Positions 35,208 through 46,675 of a stretch of 64,000 bases of DNA are shown here, in pieces (the first letter of the stretch is position 1; the number at the start of each line of letters is the position of its first letter). Both the position numbers and the translations under genes were made by a program. Location: assembly GCA_036365145.1 (NCBI GenBank), contig JAEOAD010000699.1:10575001-10639000 (forward strand). Direction: 5' to 3'. The notes beneath the pieces are model-generated. The model was not told the DNA's origin and made no database searches. It saw nothing but the letters and a program-made list of their open reading frames with translations. The stretch comes from Orientallactaga sibirica (Eukaryota; Chordata; Mammalia; Rodentia; Dipodidae).

Positions 35208-36060
35208 AAAGACCATCTCAAGTGAAAGCAACCAGAAAAAAAAAAAAAAAAGAAGGAAGATTAGGAGAAAAACTGATAAAATAGGAAAAAATAAAGATAA
35301 ATAAATTAAAAATTATTTTTTAGAATAATGAATAAAATTGAGAAATCTCTAGCTAGACTAAAGGAGTAAAAAGAGAAGGTACAAATTTCCAAACTCAAGA
35401 TAAAAGAGGGAATATTATTTTTGAGTTTATGGAAGTTAAAAGGACTATTATGTTAACTAATTAGACAAGTTAGACTGAAAAATATGTAAAGGTAAAAGCA
35501 ACCAAGGCTTACTCAGCTATAAGAATACAGAGCAGGACAAACTGGAGGACCATCAGCTACACAGCGATGGTCAAAGGGGTTTGTTTGAATAGAACGCTAA
35601 TAAAGAGATAAGGAATAAGTTTGCAATTTTCCACAATGAAATCTCAAGATCCTATAGCTTCAATGGTGAATTATGTCAAAAAAATAAAGATGCTTCCCAG
35701 ACTGTTTCTGAAAATGGAAGAGAATACACCTTGTACTTCATTCTGTAATGAAAATACTAACCTGACCAAGAACTTTCAAGAAAATAAATTAGCCAGACAT
35801 GGTGGCACATACTTTAATGCCAGAATGTGGTGGGCAGAAGTAGGAGGATCACTGTGAGTTTGAGGCCAGCCTGAGAACACATGGTGAATTCCAGGTCAGT
35901 CTGGACTAAGCGAGACCCTACCTAAAACAAAACAAAAGAAAGAAAGAACAGAAAATAGCAACTTGAATATTCCTAGTGTCCATAGATGCATTGTTCTTTA
36001 ACAAGATATTGTCAAACAATCCAGAAACATACAAAAAAAGAATGCTCTATGATAAAAAGT
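35208..36060 (+). mobile_element. Old L1 ORF2 relic, right part
   Basis: Continuation of the old L1 split at 28998: GACCATCTCAAGTGAAAGCA, GAGAAATCTCTAGCTAGACT and GCTTCAATGGTGAATTATGT correspond to successive parts of ORF2 before and within the RT domain. A B1 sits at 35789-35948. Heavily decayed, no open frame. Confidence 0.7.
35789..35948 (+). repeat. B1 SINE
   Basis: CAGACATGGTGGCACATACT to AAAACAAAACAAAAGAAAG. It inserted in the old L1. Confidence 0.88.
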
Positions 36061-36065
36061 GAGAA

Positions 36066-36490
36066 CAGAGCTGCAGAGATGGGTCAGTGGTTAAGTGCAC
36101 TTCCTGCACAAGCATGAGGGCCTGAGACGACCCTGAGTTTGAATCTCCAGAACCCACATAAACAGCTGGGCATGCCACACACACACATGTAACCCCATCC
36201 CACAAGGGAGCAGAGGTTCAGGAATTGCTGGAGCTTGCAAAAACAAACAAACAAAACAAAATCCCAGTAAGCTCTGAGATCAGTTAGAGACTTTGGCTCA
36301 AAGTCAAGAATAGGCAGAAGAGTGGTGTGGAGGAACACCAACAATCTGCTCTAGCCACCATAGGTGAGTGCACTTTGATGTGGGGCAAGAGCATGGGACA
36401 TTTGCAAGGGCACATACATGTGCATGTACCATGTACACACAGCCCACATCATACACAACATATTATATACACACACACGCAAACACAAAC
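36066..36490 (+). repeat. B4/RSINE-type SINE
   Basis: Head AGCTGCAGAGATGGGTCAGT, B1-like centre GGGCATGCCACACACACACA, and CA-rich tail to about 36490. It may contain further small insertions near 36235-36300. Confidence 0.6.
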
Positions 36491-36635
36491 AAAAAAAGTG
36501 AAAATACAAGTCTATACTGGGAGAAAATATTTACAAGTCATATATCTGATAAAGAACTCATATTCAAACTACTATTAAAGAACTCCATAAACATGTTAAG
36601 AAAACAAATAACCTAACATAAACATGGTAAAAAGA

Positions 36636-36790
36636 GCCGGGCATGGTGGCACATGCCTTTAATCCCAGCACTTGGGAGGCAGAGGTAGGAGGATCACCAT
36701 GAGTTTGAGGCCACCCTGAGAATACACAGTGAATTCCAGGTCAGCCTGGGCCAGAGTGAGACCCTACCTCAAAAAACAAAAACAAAAAGG
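36636..36790 (+). repeat. B1 SINE
   Basis: GCCGGGCATGGTGGCACATG through CCCTACCTCAAAAAAC, close to consensus. Confidence 0.92.
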
Positions 36791-36908
36791 TCAAAAGATT
36801 TAAATAGCTATTTCTCCAAATAAGTGTACAAATGGCTAATCATGAAAAGATGGTGGATACCATTTGTCACTGAGCAAGTGCAAATTAAAGCCACAATAAG
36901 ACTGCTGT

Positions 36909-36909
<1 letters not shown>

Positions 36910-36947
<38 letters not shown>

Positions 36948-36957
36948 AGAGAGAGAG
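36910..36957. repeat. (AC)n(AG)n microsatellite
   Basis: About 17 AC units followed by a short GA run, inside the old L1. Confidence 0.95.
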
Positions 36958-37625
36958 AAATCCAGACCATAACAAGTATGAGGAGGATGTGGATGTGGAA
37001 GAATTATAACTCCCATATGTTATCAGTGAGAATATAAAATGTGTGACCACCTTAGAAAAGTCTAGCATTTTCTCCAAAGTTACACTGTCCATGACCCAGA
37101 ACTTCCACTTCTGGGTATCTGCCCCAGAGAAATGAAGCACGTCTCTACAACAAGACAGGCTTATAAATGTTCACATTAGCATTGTTCTGGAAGCAATTGG
37201 AGTACAGCTAATTGGCAAAGGGGCAGACAAAATGTATATGCAAATGATGGAATACTCCTCAGCAATAAAGAGAAAAGACTTTCACAACACAATCTATGCC
37301 AAAGATTAACCTCAAAATATGCTAAAATACAGTCTAAGAAACTAGACACAAACTGCTACTTATCATATGATTGTATTCATGTTAAGTGCCCAGAAAAAAG
37401 GATGAATTTATAGTGACAGAAAGCAGGCTAACTGTTCCCTGGGTTGAGGAAGATTAACTGCAGACATGCATAAGAACTTCTGAGTCTCATGGAAATGTTC
37501 TCAAACTGAATTGTGGTGATAGTTATTTATGTAACACCATAAATTTGCTTAAAAAATCACTGAACACTTTTGATGGGTAAATTTAAAGATCTTATGCTGT
37601 GAAAAAAATTGAAAGCATGAAATAA

Positions 37626-38350
37626 AGAAACCTAAAATCTAATTGTAAACACTTGGCTCCACTTTAACAGTCATTTCTGCTGCTAAACTTGTTTGAATTT
37701 GGAGTGATCCCATGAATTTAATGGCTAGGTCACCCTTAAAGATTGGTTTCCCGTATGGTATGATATTTAAAGACTTAAATGCACAGTGAATGTTGACTGC
37801 TTACAGCAATTCACATCTGCTATGCTTCCTTCAGTACAAGCTGCTTCTCTTCTCAGGGGGTCTCTCCACTCAGCAGAAGCAGGAATTAATTAGGAGCTCA
37901 GATCTTGCACAAGAAGCAAGCAGAGGGCAAAGAATGCCAGACAAAAGTCCTCTAAATGAATTTGGTTCACCTAGTAATTTTCTTAATTATCACTAATACA
38001 CACTTGTGCCATGGGATGGAAATACTTCATGTCAGGAGCAATAGCCAAAGTAATAAGTAATAAAACAGCAAACAAAACACCAGGCACCCTTTGACTCTTT
38101 CATACTGGCCCTTGAAATGTGGAGGTCAATAGTTCCTTTTGCGTATCGAGTCAACTTCAGTCATCCAAGACGGAAGACAGAGGTGGAGAGGGACTCTCTC
38201 TGTGTATATCTCTTAAAAAGAAAGAAATAAATAAAATCTTTAAAATGACTTTAAAAAATAAAGTATTTTAAAGGTGGCATTAGCATTATAACATATGACT
38301 AAACCAGTCATAAAAATTCTGTAATATAATGAAAATATGCATTATATTAC
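37626..38350. other. Unassigned sequence
   Basis: About 560 bp at 37630-38190 with no recognised repeat, then a DIP-like 3' remnant at about 38185-38240 (CTCTCTGTGTATATCTC and AATAAATAAAAT). No gene. Confidence 0.4.
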
Positions 38351-38600
38351 TGTATTAGGCTTCTCTAGGGGAACAGAACTGATAGAATGACAATATGTTA
38401 CAAAGTGGCCTTATTAGATTGCCTTACTTGATACAGGCTAGATAGTCCAACAATGGCTAGATAGCATGGTCAGCAATTGTTTTGTGTGTAAATAGCCAGA
38501 TAGCAATTATCTAAGTTTTCAAGGCATACACATCCCTGAATCTAAGACAGCTACTGAGTCCTTCTCTTCCTTCTTCCCTTTAAAATGTAACCAAAAAATA
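38351..38600 (-). repeat. Possible LTR relic
   Basis: TGTATTAGGCTTCTCTAGGG with GAACAGAACTGATAGAATGA resembles the reverse end of rodent ERV/MaLR-type LTRs. The other end is not defined. Confidence 0.35.
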
Positions 38601-38605
38601 TTTTT

Positions 38606-38817
38606 TTCATAATTTATTTATTTTTATTTATTTGAGACAGAGACATAGAGAGAGGGGGTGGAGAATAGGCACATCAGGGCCTTCAGCCACTGCAAATGAA
38701 TTCCAGACACATGCACTACCTTGTGGATCTGGCTTATGTGGATCCTGGAGAATCGAACCTGGGTCCTTTGGCTTTGCAGACAAGCACCTTAACCACTAAG
38801 GTATCTCTCCAACCCCC
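38606..38817 (-). repeat. DIP-like SINE, short form
   Basis: TTTATTTATTTGAGACAGAG at the left, CAGCCACTGCAAATGAATTC, head ending CTAAGGTATCTCTCCAACCC. Confidence 0.92.
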
Positions 38818-38850
38818 GAAACAGTATTATTTTTAAAATACAGTATATTA

Positions 38851-39030
38851 GGCCAGGCGTGGTGGCGCATGCCTTTAATCCCAGCACTTGGGAGGCAGAG
38901 GTAGGAGGATCACCATGAGTTCGAGGCCACCCTGAGACTACAGAGTGAATTCCAGGTCAGCCTGAACTAGAGTGAAACCCTACCTAGAAAAACCAAAAAA
39001 AAAACAACAACAACAAAAAAAAAAAAAAAA
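38851..39030 (+). repeat. B1 SINE with 11-bp TSD
   Basis: GGCCAGGCGTGGTGGCGCAT to a long A-rich tail. ACAGTATATTA at 38840-38850 and 39031-39041. Confidence 0.95.
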
Positions 39031-39412
39031 ACAGTATATTAAAATTAGTTTAGGGATGTACAAAAATAGTTTATGGGGAACAATAATTTTTCAATCTCTG
39101 ATATATATATATGGTATTGGAGAACATAGCCTGATATAAATAACAAAGGTATAGTAATTAGAGTATAATCTGATGAAGAAATCATTAAGAAGACAGGCAA
39201 TAGAACAGGAAGATGAGCAAATTTCATTATATTAGTTACTTTCTCACTGCTGTGACATAATACTGACCAGAAGCACCTTAGGGAAGGATAAAAATTATTC
39301 CAGTTTGCAGTTCCAGAGGATGGAGTCCACCACGGTGGAGAGAGCCTGGCAGAGCCAGCATCACAACAGCAGGGAGGAAGTAGAGCAACATGGATTCTGG
39401 AGGCCTGGTGTG

Positions 39413-39443
<31 letters not shown>

Positions 39444-39495
39444 CTTTCTCCTCTGAAATAAATTTTAAAAATAGTTTTTTAAAAAAATAATAAAT
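39413..39495 (+). repeat. DIP-like SINE 3' fragment with (CT)n
   Basis: CT run, GCCTCTTTCTCCTCTGAAAT and an A/T-rich tail. The 5' part is absent. Confidence 0.7.
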
Positions 39496-39591
39496 CTGGT
39501 GTTTAGGTCAGTAGTAGAGTTTTTGCTATTATTCTATTGAAGTTTTTAGGTCAAGTATGTTTATAAATAAACTTGTTTATAAAAATGAGGG

Positions 39592-39730
39592 GCCAAGTGT
39601 GGTGGTACACACCTTTATTCCCAACTAGGGAGGCAGAGGTAGGAGGGTCGCTGTGAGTTCAAGGCCAGTTTGAGATTACATAGTGAATTCCAGATCAGGT
39701 TTGGCTAGAGTGAGACCCTCCCTCAAAAAG
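39592..39730 (+). repeat. B1 SINE
   Basis: GGCCAAGTGTGGTGGTACAC to GAGTGAGACCCTCCCTCAAA. Confidence 0.88.
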
Positions 39731-39739
39731 CCAATGCTG

Positions 39740-39970
39740 TGCTGGAGAGATGGCTTAGCGGTTAAGGCGTTTGCCTGCAAAACCAAAGGATCCTGATTTG
39801 ATTCTCCAGGACCCACGTAAGCCAGATGCACAAGGGGGAGCATGTGTCTGGAGTTTGTTTGTAGTGGTTGGAGGCCCTGACACACCCATTCTCTCTCTCT
39901 CTCTCTTTTTCTCTCTCTCTTTCTCTCTCTCTCTGCCTCTTTCTCTCAAATAAATAAATAATTTTAAAAA
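39740..39970 (+). repeat. DIP-like SINE, short form
   Basis: GCTGGAGAGATGGCTTAGCG, GTTAAGGCGTTTGCCTGCAA, long CT tract, AAATAAATAAATAATTTT tail. CCAATGCT and ACAATGCT flank it. Confidence 0.93.
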
Positions 39971-40170
39971 ACAATGCTAAATTATGATTGCCTTTTCCTT
40001 TTAATACCATCTAAGACCCCAGACCATGGGATGGTACCACCCACAGTTAGGGTGTGTTCTCCCATCTCAACTAATCTAATCTAGAAAATCCCTTCCATAC
40101 ATTCCCAGAAATTTGTTTCCATAGTGATTCTAAATTCTGTCTAGTTGACAACCAGAGATTAACCATTACA

Positions 40171-40436
40171 GGCAATTGACTAATCAACATATGAAAACAA
40201 GTTCTTGCATAAAAAGAGAAAAACACAGGTTAAAACAACAATAACATTGCAAATCTTTCAGTTTGAAGAAAAAGGTGGGTCTAATGTGTTTTAAACAGAC
40301 CAAATTCAGTTCTTCTACTGGTGGTAAATTGCTTCAACCACTTTGAATAAAAATTTTATATAGGAAATTTGAAGACCTATATAGCCTGTCACCCAACAAG
40401 GGGAACAAAAAACAGGAAGCCACATAATAACCTAAT
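40171..40436. other. Unassigned sequence
   Basis: Short stretch without a recognised repeat. The 171-codon minus frame 40334-40849 crosses this, the purine tract and a SINE, and is not a gene. Confidence 0.5.
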
Positions 40437-40550
40437 AGGAAGAAGAAGAAGGACAGGAGGAGGAAGAGGAGGAGAGGAAAAAGAGGAAGAGGAGTAGGAG
40501 GAGAAGAAGGTGGAGAAGGAAGAGAAGGAAGAAGGAGGAGAAGGGGATAG
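40437..40550. repeat. Purine tract (GGA/GAA-rich)
   Basis: About 110 bp, almost all A and G on the plus strand, built of AGG/AAG triplets. Confidence 0.95.
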
Positions 40551-40563
40551 AAAAATAGACAAA

Positions 40564-40778
40564 GGGGCTGGAGCGATGGCCTAGTGGTTAAGGCATTTAC
40601 ATGCAAAGCCAAAGGACCCAGGTTCAATTCCCCAGGACCCACATTAGCCAGATGTACAAGGGGGAGTACGCATCTGCAGTTCATTTGCCGTGGCTGGAAG
40701 CCCTGGAGCACCCTTCTCTCTCTCCCTCTTTCTCTGTCAAATAAATAAATAAATTTAAAAATAGAAAGAAAATGGACA
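40564..40778 (+). repeat. DIP-like SINE, short form
   Basis: GGGGCTGGAGCGATGGCCTA, GTTAAGGCATTTACATGCAA, AAATAAATAAATAAAT tail. TSD-like AATAGACAAAG and AATGGACAAAG. Confidence 0.92.
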
Positions 40779-40789
40779 AAGGATGAAAG

Positions 40790-41765
40790 AACGTCTTCAC
40801 AGAAAAGGAAATGAAAAAAGTAATAATTTGAAAATATGATCAAACTCATTAGTAATCAAAGAAATGGAAATTTAGATCACAGCAAGACAACACTTTTATC
40901 CCAAGTAGTCTGGCAGATGTTGGAAGAACTGTGACACACTCGACGTACATGCAATATGGTAAGTATAAACTGCCTAAAACGCTGGTGAATTGGTAGAATC
41001 ATGATGCGAAGACAATTATAAGGAGGACCAAGAAGCCCTGATCTTTAGTAATGATTACAGAAAAGACATGTGGGGATGTATATTGCATTAACTTGATTTC
41101 TTGTCACTGTGACGAGTTGTCTGACATAATCAAGTTCAAATGAGGAAAGATTTCTTTGGGTCACAGCTTCATAGGGTCCAGTCCATGGTCACTTGGCCCC
41201 ATGGGCTTGAAGCGCATGGTGGCAGGAATATGAGGTAGACAAAATCTGTTTACTTCATGGCTGACGAGGAAGGAAAGAACAAGATAGGAAACATCCATAG
41301 ATAATATACCTCTGAGGACCCACCTCCAATGACCTACTTCTTTCAGTTAGGCTCCACTTCCTAAAGTTTGCACAACCTCCCAAAATAGCACCAGCAGCTG
41401 GGGAACAGCATTAATATCATAAGTCTTGGAGGGGGGGTTTCATATTCAATACATAACACACACACTCATATATTACAATGAACAATACAAATGTTTGTGA
41501 CAACAATGTCTGTACTAGTAAAAACTTGAAATCAGTTAAATATCCCTTGGCAGTAGGAGTATGGTATGTTTATCCAAGGAAATACCACGCAGCAGTGAGA
41601 ACAAATCAACAACATAGTTACAGTGACATTCCTCAATGTGGATGAATTTCATTGCATTAGGGACAGGACAGAAATAACTGAGTATAGATTGTCATAAGAA
41701 GGGACTTCTAGGGCTTACACAGAGGCTGAATCATTCTACAATGGCTGTCTGCTAGAGGGCCAGGG
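40790..41765 (+). mobile_element. Old L1 ORF2 C-terminus split by a MaLR LTR
   Basis: GGACAAAGGATGAAAGAACG, AACTCATTAGTAATCAAAGA, then the LTR at about 41081-41458, then AATATCCCTTGGCAGTAGGA, GAAATACCACGCAGCAGTGA and GGATGAATTTCATTGCATTA. The segment order matches the L1 ORF2 end. Decayed. Confidence 0.7.
41081..41458 (-). mobile_element. MaLR-type LTR relic
   Basis: TTGATTTCTTGTCACTGTGA, GGTCACAGCTTCATAGGGTC and CGCATGGTGGCAGGAATATG are typical of reverse-orientation rodent MaLR LTRs. It is inserted in the old L1. Confidence 0.65.
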
Positions 41766-42182
41766 TGACCAGTGGCTTCTTGTCCTGGAAGCTGGGCACC
41801 TCAGAACAGAAGAGACAGAAGTTGGAGGAAAAAGGTTTGGAATCCACCGGGATAAGTCACTGATGCGAATCCACAGTCAAAGGCTGAAGAAGCTGAAATG
41901 AGATGTCCATGGGTGACAGCAGCAGGAAAAAACACACCCACTCAAGAAAGACTGAGCATACATGTGCATGAGACAAACACTCAAGGCAAGTGGGGTGGGG
42001 GACAGGGTGGTGTGATGAGACAGGGGACAGGTAAACATTTAGAAAGTATCAGTAATGGTTTACTTCTACAGGGTGGTGGTAATAAAAGTTATAAAGAGAT
42101 TAATGGTAAATAGTAACTTTTTATTTCAAATGTTAAAAAGGCTTAAGTGAACTAAGTATGTATGTGTGTATATATATATTAT
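41766..42182. other. Unassigned sequence
   Basis: No recognised repeat or gene. Short frames only. Confidence 0.4.
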
Positions 42183-42394
42183 GGGCTGGATAAATGGCTT
42201 AGTGGTTAAGGCACTTTCCTGCAAAGCCAAAGGACCCAGGTCTGATTCCCCAGGACCCATGTAAAACCAGATGCATAAAGTGGCATATGCAACTGGAGTT
42301 TGTTTGCAGTGGCTGGAGGCCCTGGTGCACCTGTTCTCTCTGTCTTTCTTCTATCTATCTCTCCATGCAAATAAATAAATAAAATAAAAATCAT
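42183..42394 (+). repeat. DIP-like SINE, short form
   Basis: GGGCTGGATAAATGGCTTAG, GTTAAGGCACTTTCCTGCAA, AAATAAATAAATAAAATAA tail. Confidence 0.92.
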
Positions 42395-42479
42395 AGAAAA
42401 GCTCAAGTGGAGACAACAAAATATTAGTGTCTATAACTTAGTGTCAGAGGCACAACTTTGGGGTATAAGGCTGTCAGAC

Positions 42480-42482
<3 letters not shown>

Positions 42483-42526
<44 letters not shown>
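42483..42526. repeat. (AC)n microsatellite
   Basis: About 22 AC units. Confidence 0.95.
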
Positions 42527-44326
42527 AGAGCATCAAGTTAAATTAAATTTCACAGAATGAATAACTTTCTGGAAAAACTTGGGATAAACTATGCTTTATC
42601 TTTCAACTAGTCAGTGACATGAATCTCTGTATGGGAATAGCTTATGAGAAGATAGATGGCTGTCGGGTCCACCTCCGTTATGAAGGGTTAGCCAGCACCT
42701 GTGTTTAGTGTGCACTAAGTGGGGGAAACCATGAAGGAAGACCCTGCCATCCTTTGACATTGACTGCAAGTAGCAACTTCGTAGTACCTGCTGCCACACC
42801 TTCAAGGCCTTTGGACTGTGACTACAGACACCAATGCTCCTGTCACAGCAAAGTGATAATTTCTATCACCAAACTTGATATTTAATACTTGACATACATT
42901 ATCTCAAATAATTTCTATAATACTACAGTCTTGGTACTTTTTTAATTCTTAGAATTTTAATGCATCCCCCAAACCTTAGAAATTTGCCAGCCACATAGCT
43001 TGTAAGTGGGTCTAATGCTATCTCCTCTGGTACCCCACACAACCACAATCTTTGCCCAGACCTTCCTAGTGTCTCTCGCCTTACTTCTCAGTCACTTTGG
43101 TCTGGTTTTCTTTTGCAAGGAGCCTGTGCTTGCTATTGTCCTAAATACAGATGATTATATGCAGATGACACACTTCTTCCCCAGTCCTACCCAGCCCCAG
43201 CCCCAGCCCCAAATCTCAGTTTCCCTGGTGTCTTGTGGGGAAGAGGCACTCCTTGAATCCTTGCTGGTGAACTGCTCAGCGTTTTCTCTGAGGGCATTCT
43301 GGAAGGCAGCAGTTAGTTTGGCCCCTGGTACCAGTTCTACCAGTTTTACAAGTTCTACTTCTAGCCTAACATTCACATGGACACTACATGCTTCAGTTCC
43401 TTCTGGTCAGCTGAGTGACAGCATCTTTGGGGTCCAGAAGTCCCCCAATCTACACACCCTCCTGGTAGCCCAGAGACAATTTCCTCCTGGGCTTCTGTGT
43501 AAAAGCAGCCCAAACAAATGACAACTGCTTGCCCCAAACAGACCCTTTGTGTCCTCTGGAAAAGCATGGAGGAACCCCTTCTGCCCCACAGAATGACAAA
43601 AGACCAGTTGGCTTTCTTTCAAATATGCTAATCGCCCAGCTTCCAAGTTTCAGTTCAAGGCCCATTTTTATGCTTGACTTAAGAATAAAGCCCGGACACT
43701 GTGGTCTTGAATGGAAATGCTGACCACATGAACTAGTGTGAACAAACAGCGATTCCAGGAAAGGAGCCATGCAGGCAGCATGGCTCACCTAACCTGCTGG
43801 ACAGTAAGGCTCTCTGTGTGTAAGTAGCAGCCTTGCCTGGAAACACTTTCAGGCTCCAGGATCCTTGACCCAGTGTTGACTTCTCTGGGAGGTTGAGGAT
43901 ACGTGATCCTGTGCTCTTCCTCTGTTGATATAAAAATGGGGTTAGTTGTATTTTGTTCCAGTGATCTTGGGGCGGGGGGAGTTTGAACAGATACACTTGG
44001 GGGACAGCTGAACCTCCAGATAATGGATGGGATTGCATGTTTGGACTTGGGAACTGGTCATGTGCCTCGCTGTGTTTTCCCTGTTCTTGACTGCTCACTC
44101 TTTGAAGGAAGTCTGGGTGACATTTAAAATGCCAGCCACAGATGAGCAAGCCTTCCTTGCACACCACCTGAACAAGTCAGCCCTGAGATGGCTTGGTGGA
44201 ACTCAGGAAGCCCAAGTTGAGGCTCAGTTTCTTTATTTCCAAAATAAGGATAGTGCTTCATCTTAGATTCTCCTGAAGGTAAACAAGACTGCACACACAC
44301 ACATCTATGTACAGAGACATCCATGT
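42527..44326. other. Unassigned sequence with a 171-codon open frame
   Basis: About 1.8 kb, no repeat named. The plus-strand frame 43006-43521 is the longest open frame outside repeats. Its translation is rich in Ser, Leu and Pro with a PQPQPQ run and a SSTSFTSSTSS run. It has no recognised domain, and opposite-strand frames overlap it. I treat it as unproven. A MIR-like fragment may lie at 44224-44275. Confidence 0.4.
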
Positions 44327-44661
44327 ACAGATGTCCCTTGTCATCTACAGTGAATAGGTTCCGTATCACTCATGACCAAAACACACATTCCTTGTACAAA
44401 ATAGTGCAGTGTTTGCATATTTCTGATGCACATCCTCCTGGATACTTTAAATCATGCCCAGGTGACTTGCAATACCTAATGCAATGTAACTGTTATGTAA
44501 ATTTTGTTACCTTGCCGGGCGTGGTGGTGCCCACCTTTAATCCCAGCACTCGGGAGGCAGAGGTAGGAGGATCGCCATGAATTCAAAGTCACCCTGAGAC
44601 TACATAGTGAATTCCAGGTCAGCCTGAGCTAGAGTGAGACCCTACCTCGAAAACCCAAACA

Positions 44662-44706
<45 letters not shown>

Positions 44707-44838
44707 GTTACCCTGTACCATGAGGGAGTAATGTCTGTGTATGTTCAATACAGGAGTGATTTTTGTTCCAAATGTTTTTGATCTGGGTTGTTAAATTTGA
44801 GGATGCAGAACTCATGGGTTCACAAGGCTGGCTGTACG
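44327..44838 (-). mobile_element. MER2-like (Tigger-related) transposon split by B1
   Basis: GTCCCTTGTCATCTACAGTG, GATACTTTAAATCATGCCC and CTAATGCAATGTAACTGTTA, then after the B1 CCTGTACCATGAGGGAGTAA and GTTCAATACAGGAGTGATTT. This is the full order of a MER2-like element on the minus strand. No coding capacity. Confidence 0.78.
44514..44702 (+). repeat. B1 SINE with (ATAA)n tail
   Basis: GCCGGGCGTGGTGGTGCCCA to an ATAA tetranucleotide tail (44661-44702). TTGTTACC on both sides is the likely TSD. Confidence 0.93.
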
Positions 44839-45693
44839 TAGTGTGACGTAAATGTCGTAAGACATCCCGTAAGTGAACACTCTTAAATATCAATTAACAT
44901 GGTAAATATATGACAACTAGCATACATGAGCAAAAAGGATTTTCTTAGAACCAATAGAAACCACTTTGGCCAGCTCAGTGGCCTCATGATCAAATGTTCC
45001 ATATGTTACAAAGTCACAGTGGGAGCTGGAGAGTGTATTCCAGGGGAAGGTTCCAGGAATTCCCAGCAGAAAGCCATCTGCCAGGCAGCAGTGACCACAG
45101 AGCTAGCTTCCTGTCTCTGAGGCGATCCCAGCTGGCAAAAGCACTGCCTCACCCTCTCTTGTCCCTCTTGGCTCCTGCTTGCTCTTCTCATTGGTGGACC
45201 CTGAGGCATAGTTAGAGTTTCAGCTGCAAGGATACCTGGGAAATGTAGTTATTCACTTTCCATGGACTACATAGAACAGGGAGGTGCTCCAAGAGTTGCA
45301 ATGGGTGACAGGAACAAGTCATACTGTGTCTACCATGGGGAGCTGTAGATGTTTACTATGTCCTAAATGGGACAATCTGATTCAGGGTCCAGCACCTCCT
45401 CCAGGGACAGGGAAGGGTGGAGCAGCAGGGGTGCATATGGAAAACAGACCATCCCTAGGAGCAACACAGCAGCTGACAGATAGGAACTGTGAGGGGCTGG
45501 CACATTGAGACAGAGCTGGGTGTCTGCTGACAGGGCCTCCTGGGGTCACATTAACAAGGGAGGCTTTCTCTCTTTGCCAAGTCTGCTCACTCAGGCCTGG
45601 CCCAGCACTCAGCCTGGAGCCCAAAGTATCTCTGGATCCCCCAAACGCTATTGCAGTGCCAGGCCCAACCTGAACTGTTTGGGTCACATCCCC
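44839..45693. other. Unassigned sequence
   Basis: No repeat recognised. Several short overlapping frames on both strands, none recognised. Confidence 0.4.
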
Positions 45694-46043
45694 TGTATTG
45701 GTAATTTTTCTCATTGCTGCAACAAAGTAACTGATAAAAGCAATGGAAAAAAGGAAGGTGTTTTTCTTTTCTTTTTTCTTCTTTTTTCTTTTTTTTCCAC
45801 TTTTCTAGGTCACAATCCATCACGTCAGGGGAGACATGGTGGCAAAAGCTTGAGACAATCAGGAAGCAGAGAATGATGAATGCGGGTGCTCAGTTCTTTT
45901 CTCTTTTTCTAGTCAATCTGGGATCCCAGCCCATGGGACGGTGCCGCCCATGCTTATAGTGGGTCTTCCCACCTCAGTGAACTTCCCTGACGTGCTGGTG
46001 ATTCTAAATCCAATCAAGCTGACAAGCGAAATTAACCATTACA
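45694..46043 (-). mobile_element. MaLR-type LTR
   Basis: TGTATTGGTAATTTTTCTCA to GAAATTAACCATTACA. It includes CCCATGGGACGGTGCCGCCC and GTGGGTCTTCCCACCTCAGT, as in rodent MaLR LTRs. A T/C-rich expansion lies at 45760-45800. Confidence 0.75.
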
Positions 46044-46581
46044 CTTCCTGATGAAAATCAGTTAATATGAATATGTAAACGGAGGCTTAATGAACCCACC
46101 CTATTGATGTGTCAGAACTCCTTGGGAGCTTCCCAGTGGTATCCAGGACCTAGAAGTAAGTAAGTAAGCTGTGCCCCACTCCCCCCACACGCGTTCAGCC
46201 AGAAGTGCTAGGCAGATGTCCACATAGGCCTTATCTAGCACAGCAATTCCACACAAAGTATGAAGTCCACAGAAAGTGACTCTCCGCAGGAAGTTAGACA
46301 CTGTTGCACACCACAGGGAAAACTAGACCCAGGGAAAGAGCAAAATGTGATTCCTTATTAGAGCACTGTGGGTCAGGCTTAGGCACCTGAACTTGGGAGC
46401 GTCTTAGAGGAGGAGATAATGCTCCTGTCCCTTCTTAGACAACTAAAGCATCATTACACATTCTCTTGACCTGATTAGTTAATGTTCTTCCTAATGTCCC
46501 CCAGCTTAGCACTCACAGGACTTGGGGAAATGATTACTTTCATACCAACCAATAGGAGTTGACACGGAATAGATTATTTTT
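46044..46581. other. Unassigned sequence
   Basis: No gene or repeat recognised. Confidence 0.4.
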
Positions 46582-46629
46582 TAAAATACATTTTATTTAT
46601 TTATTTATTTGAGAGAAAGAAGGAAGCAT

Positions 46630-46675
<46 letters not shown>

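Larger units (their letters stand above)
36500..37625 (+). mobile_element. Old mammal-wide-type L1 ORF2 C-terminus and 3' UTR
   Basis: GGAGAAAATATTTACAAGTC, ATGGAATACTCCTCAGCAAT, CATGGAAATGTTCTCAAACTG and GAATTGTGGTGATAGTTA are in the order expected for an ancient L1 end. Probably the same old copy as 28285-28998 and 35208-36060. A B1 sits inside. Confidence 0.75.
39228..40170 (-). mobile_element. MaLR-type LTR split by three SINEs
   Basis: The left part (TACTTTCTCACTGCTGTGAC, 39228-39410) and right part (CCATGGGATGGTACCACCCA to TTAACCATTACA, 40012-40170) form one LTR. It is related to 45694-46043. Between them lie a DIP 3' fragment, a B1 and a complete DIP-like SINE. Confidence 0.7.

Noticed and set aside
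40334..40849. 171-codon minus-strand open frame
   Set aside because: It crosses unassigned sequence, a purine tract and a DIP-like SINE. The Leu/Pro/Ser-rich part is the tract read in one frame.
43006..43521. 171-codon plus-strand open frame, longest outside repeats
   Set aside because: No recognisable domain, low-complexity Ser/Pro composition, overlapping frames on the other strand, and no promoter or splice context. Left as unassigned.
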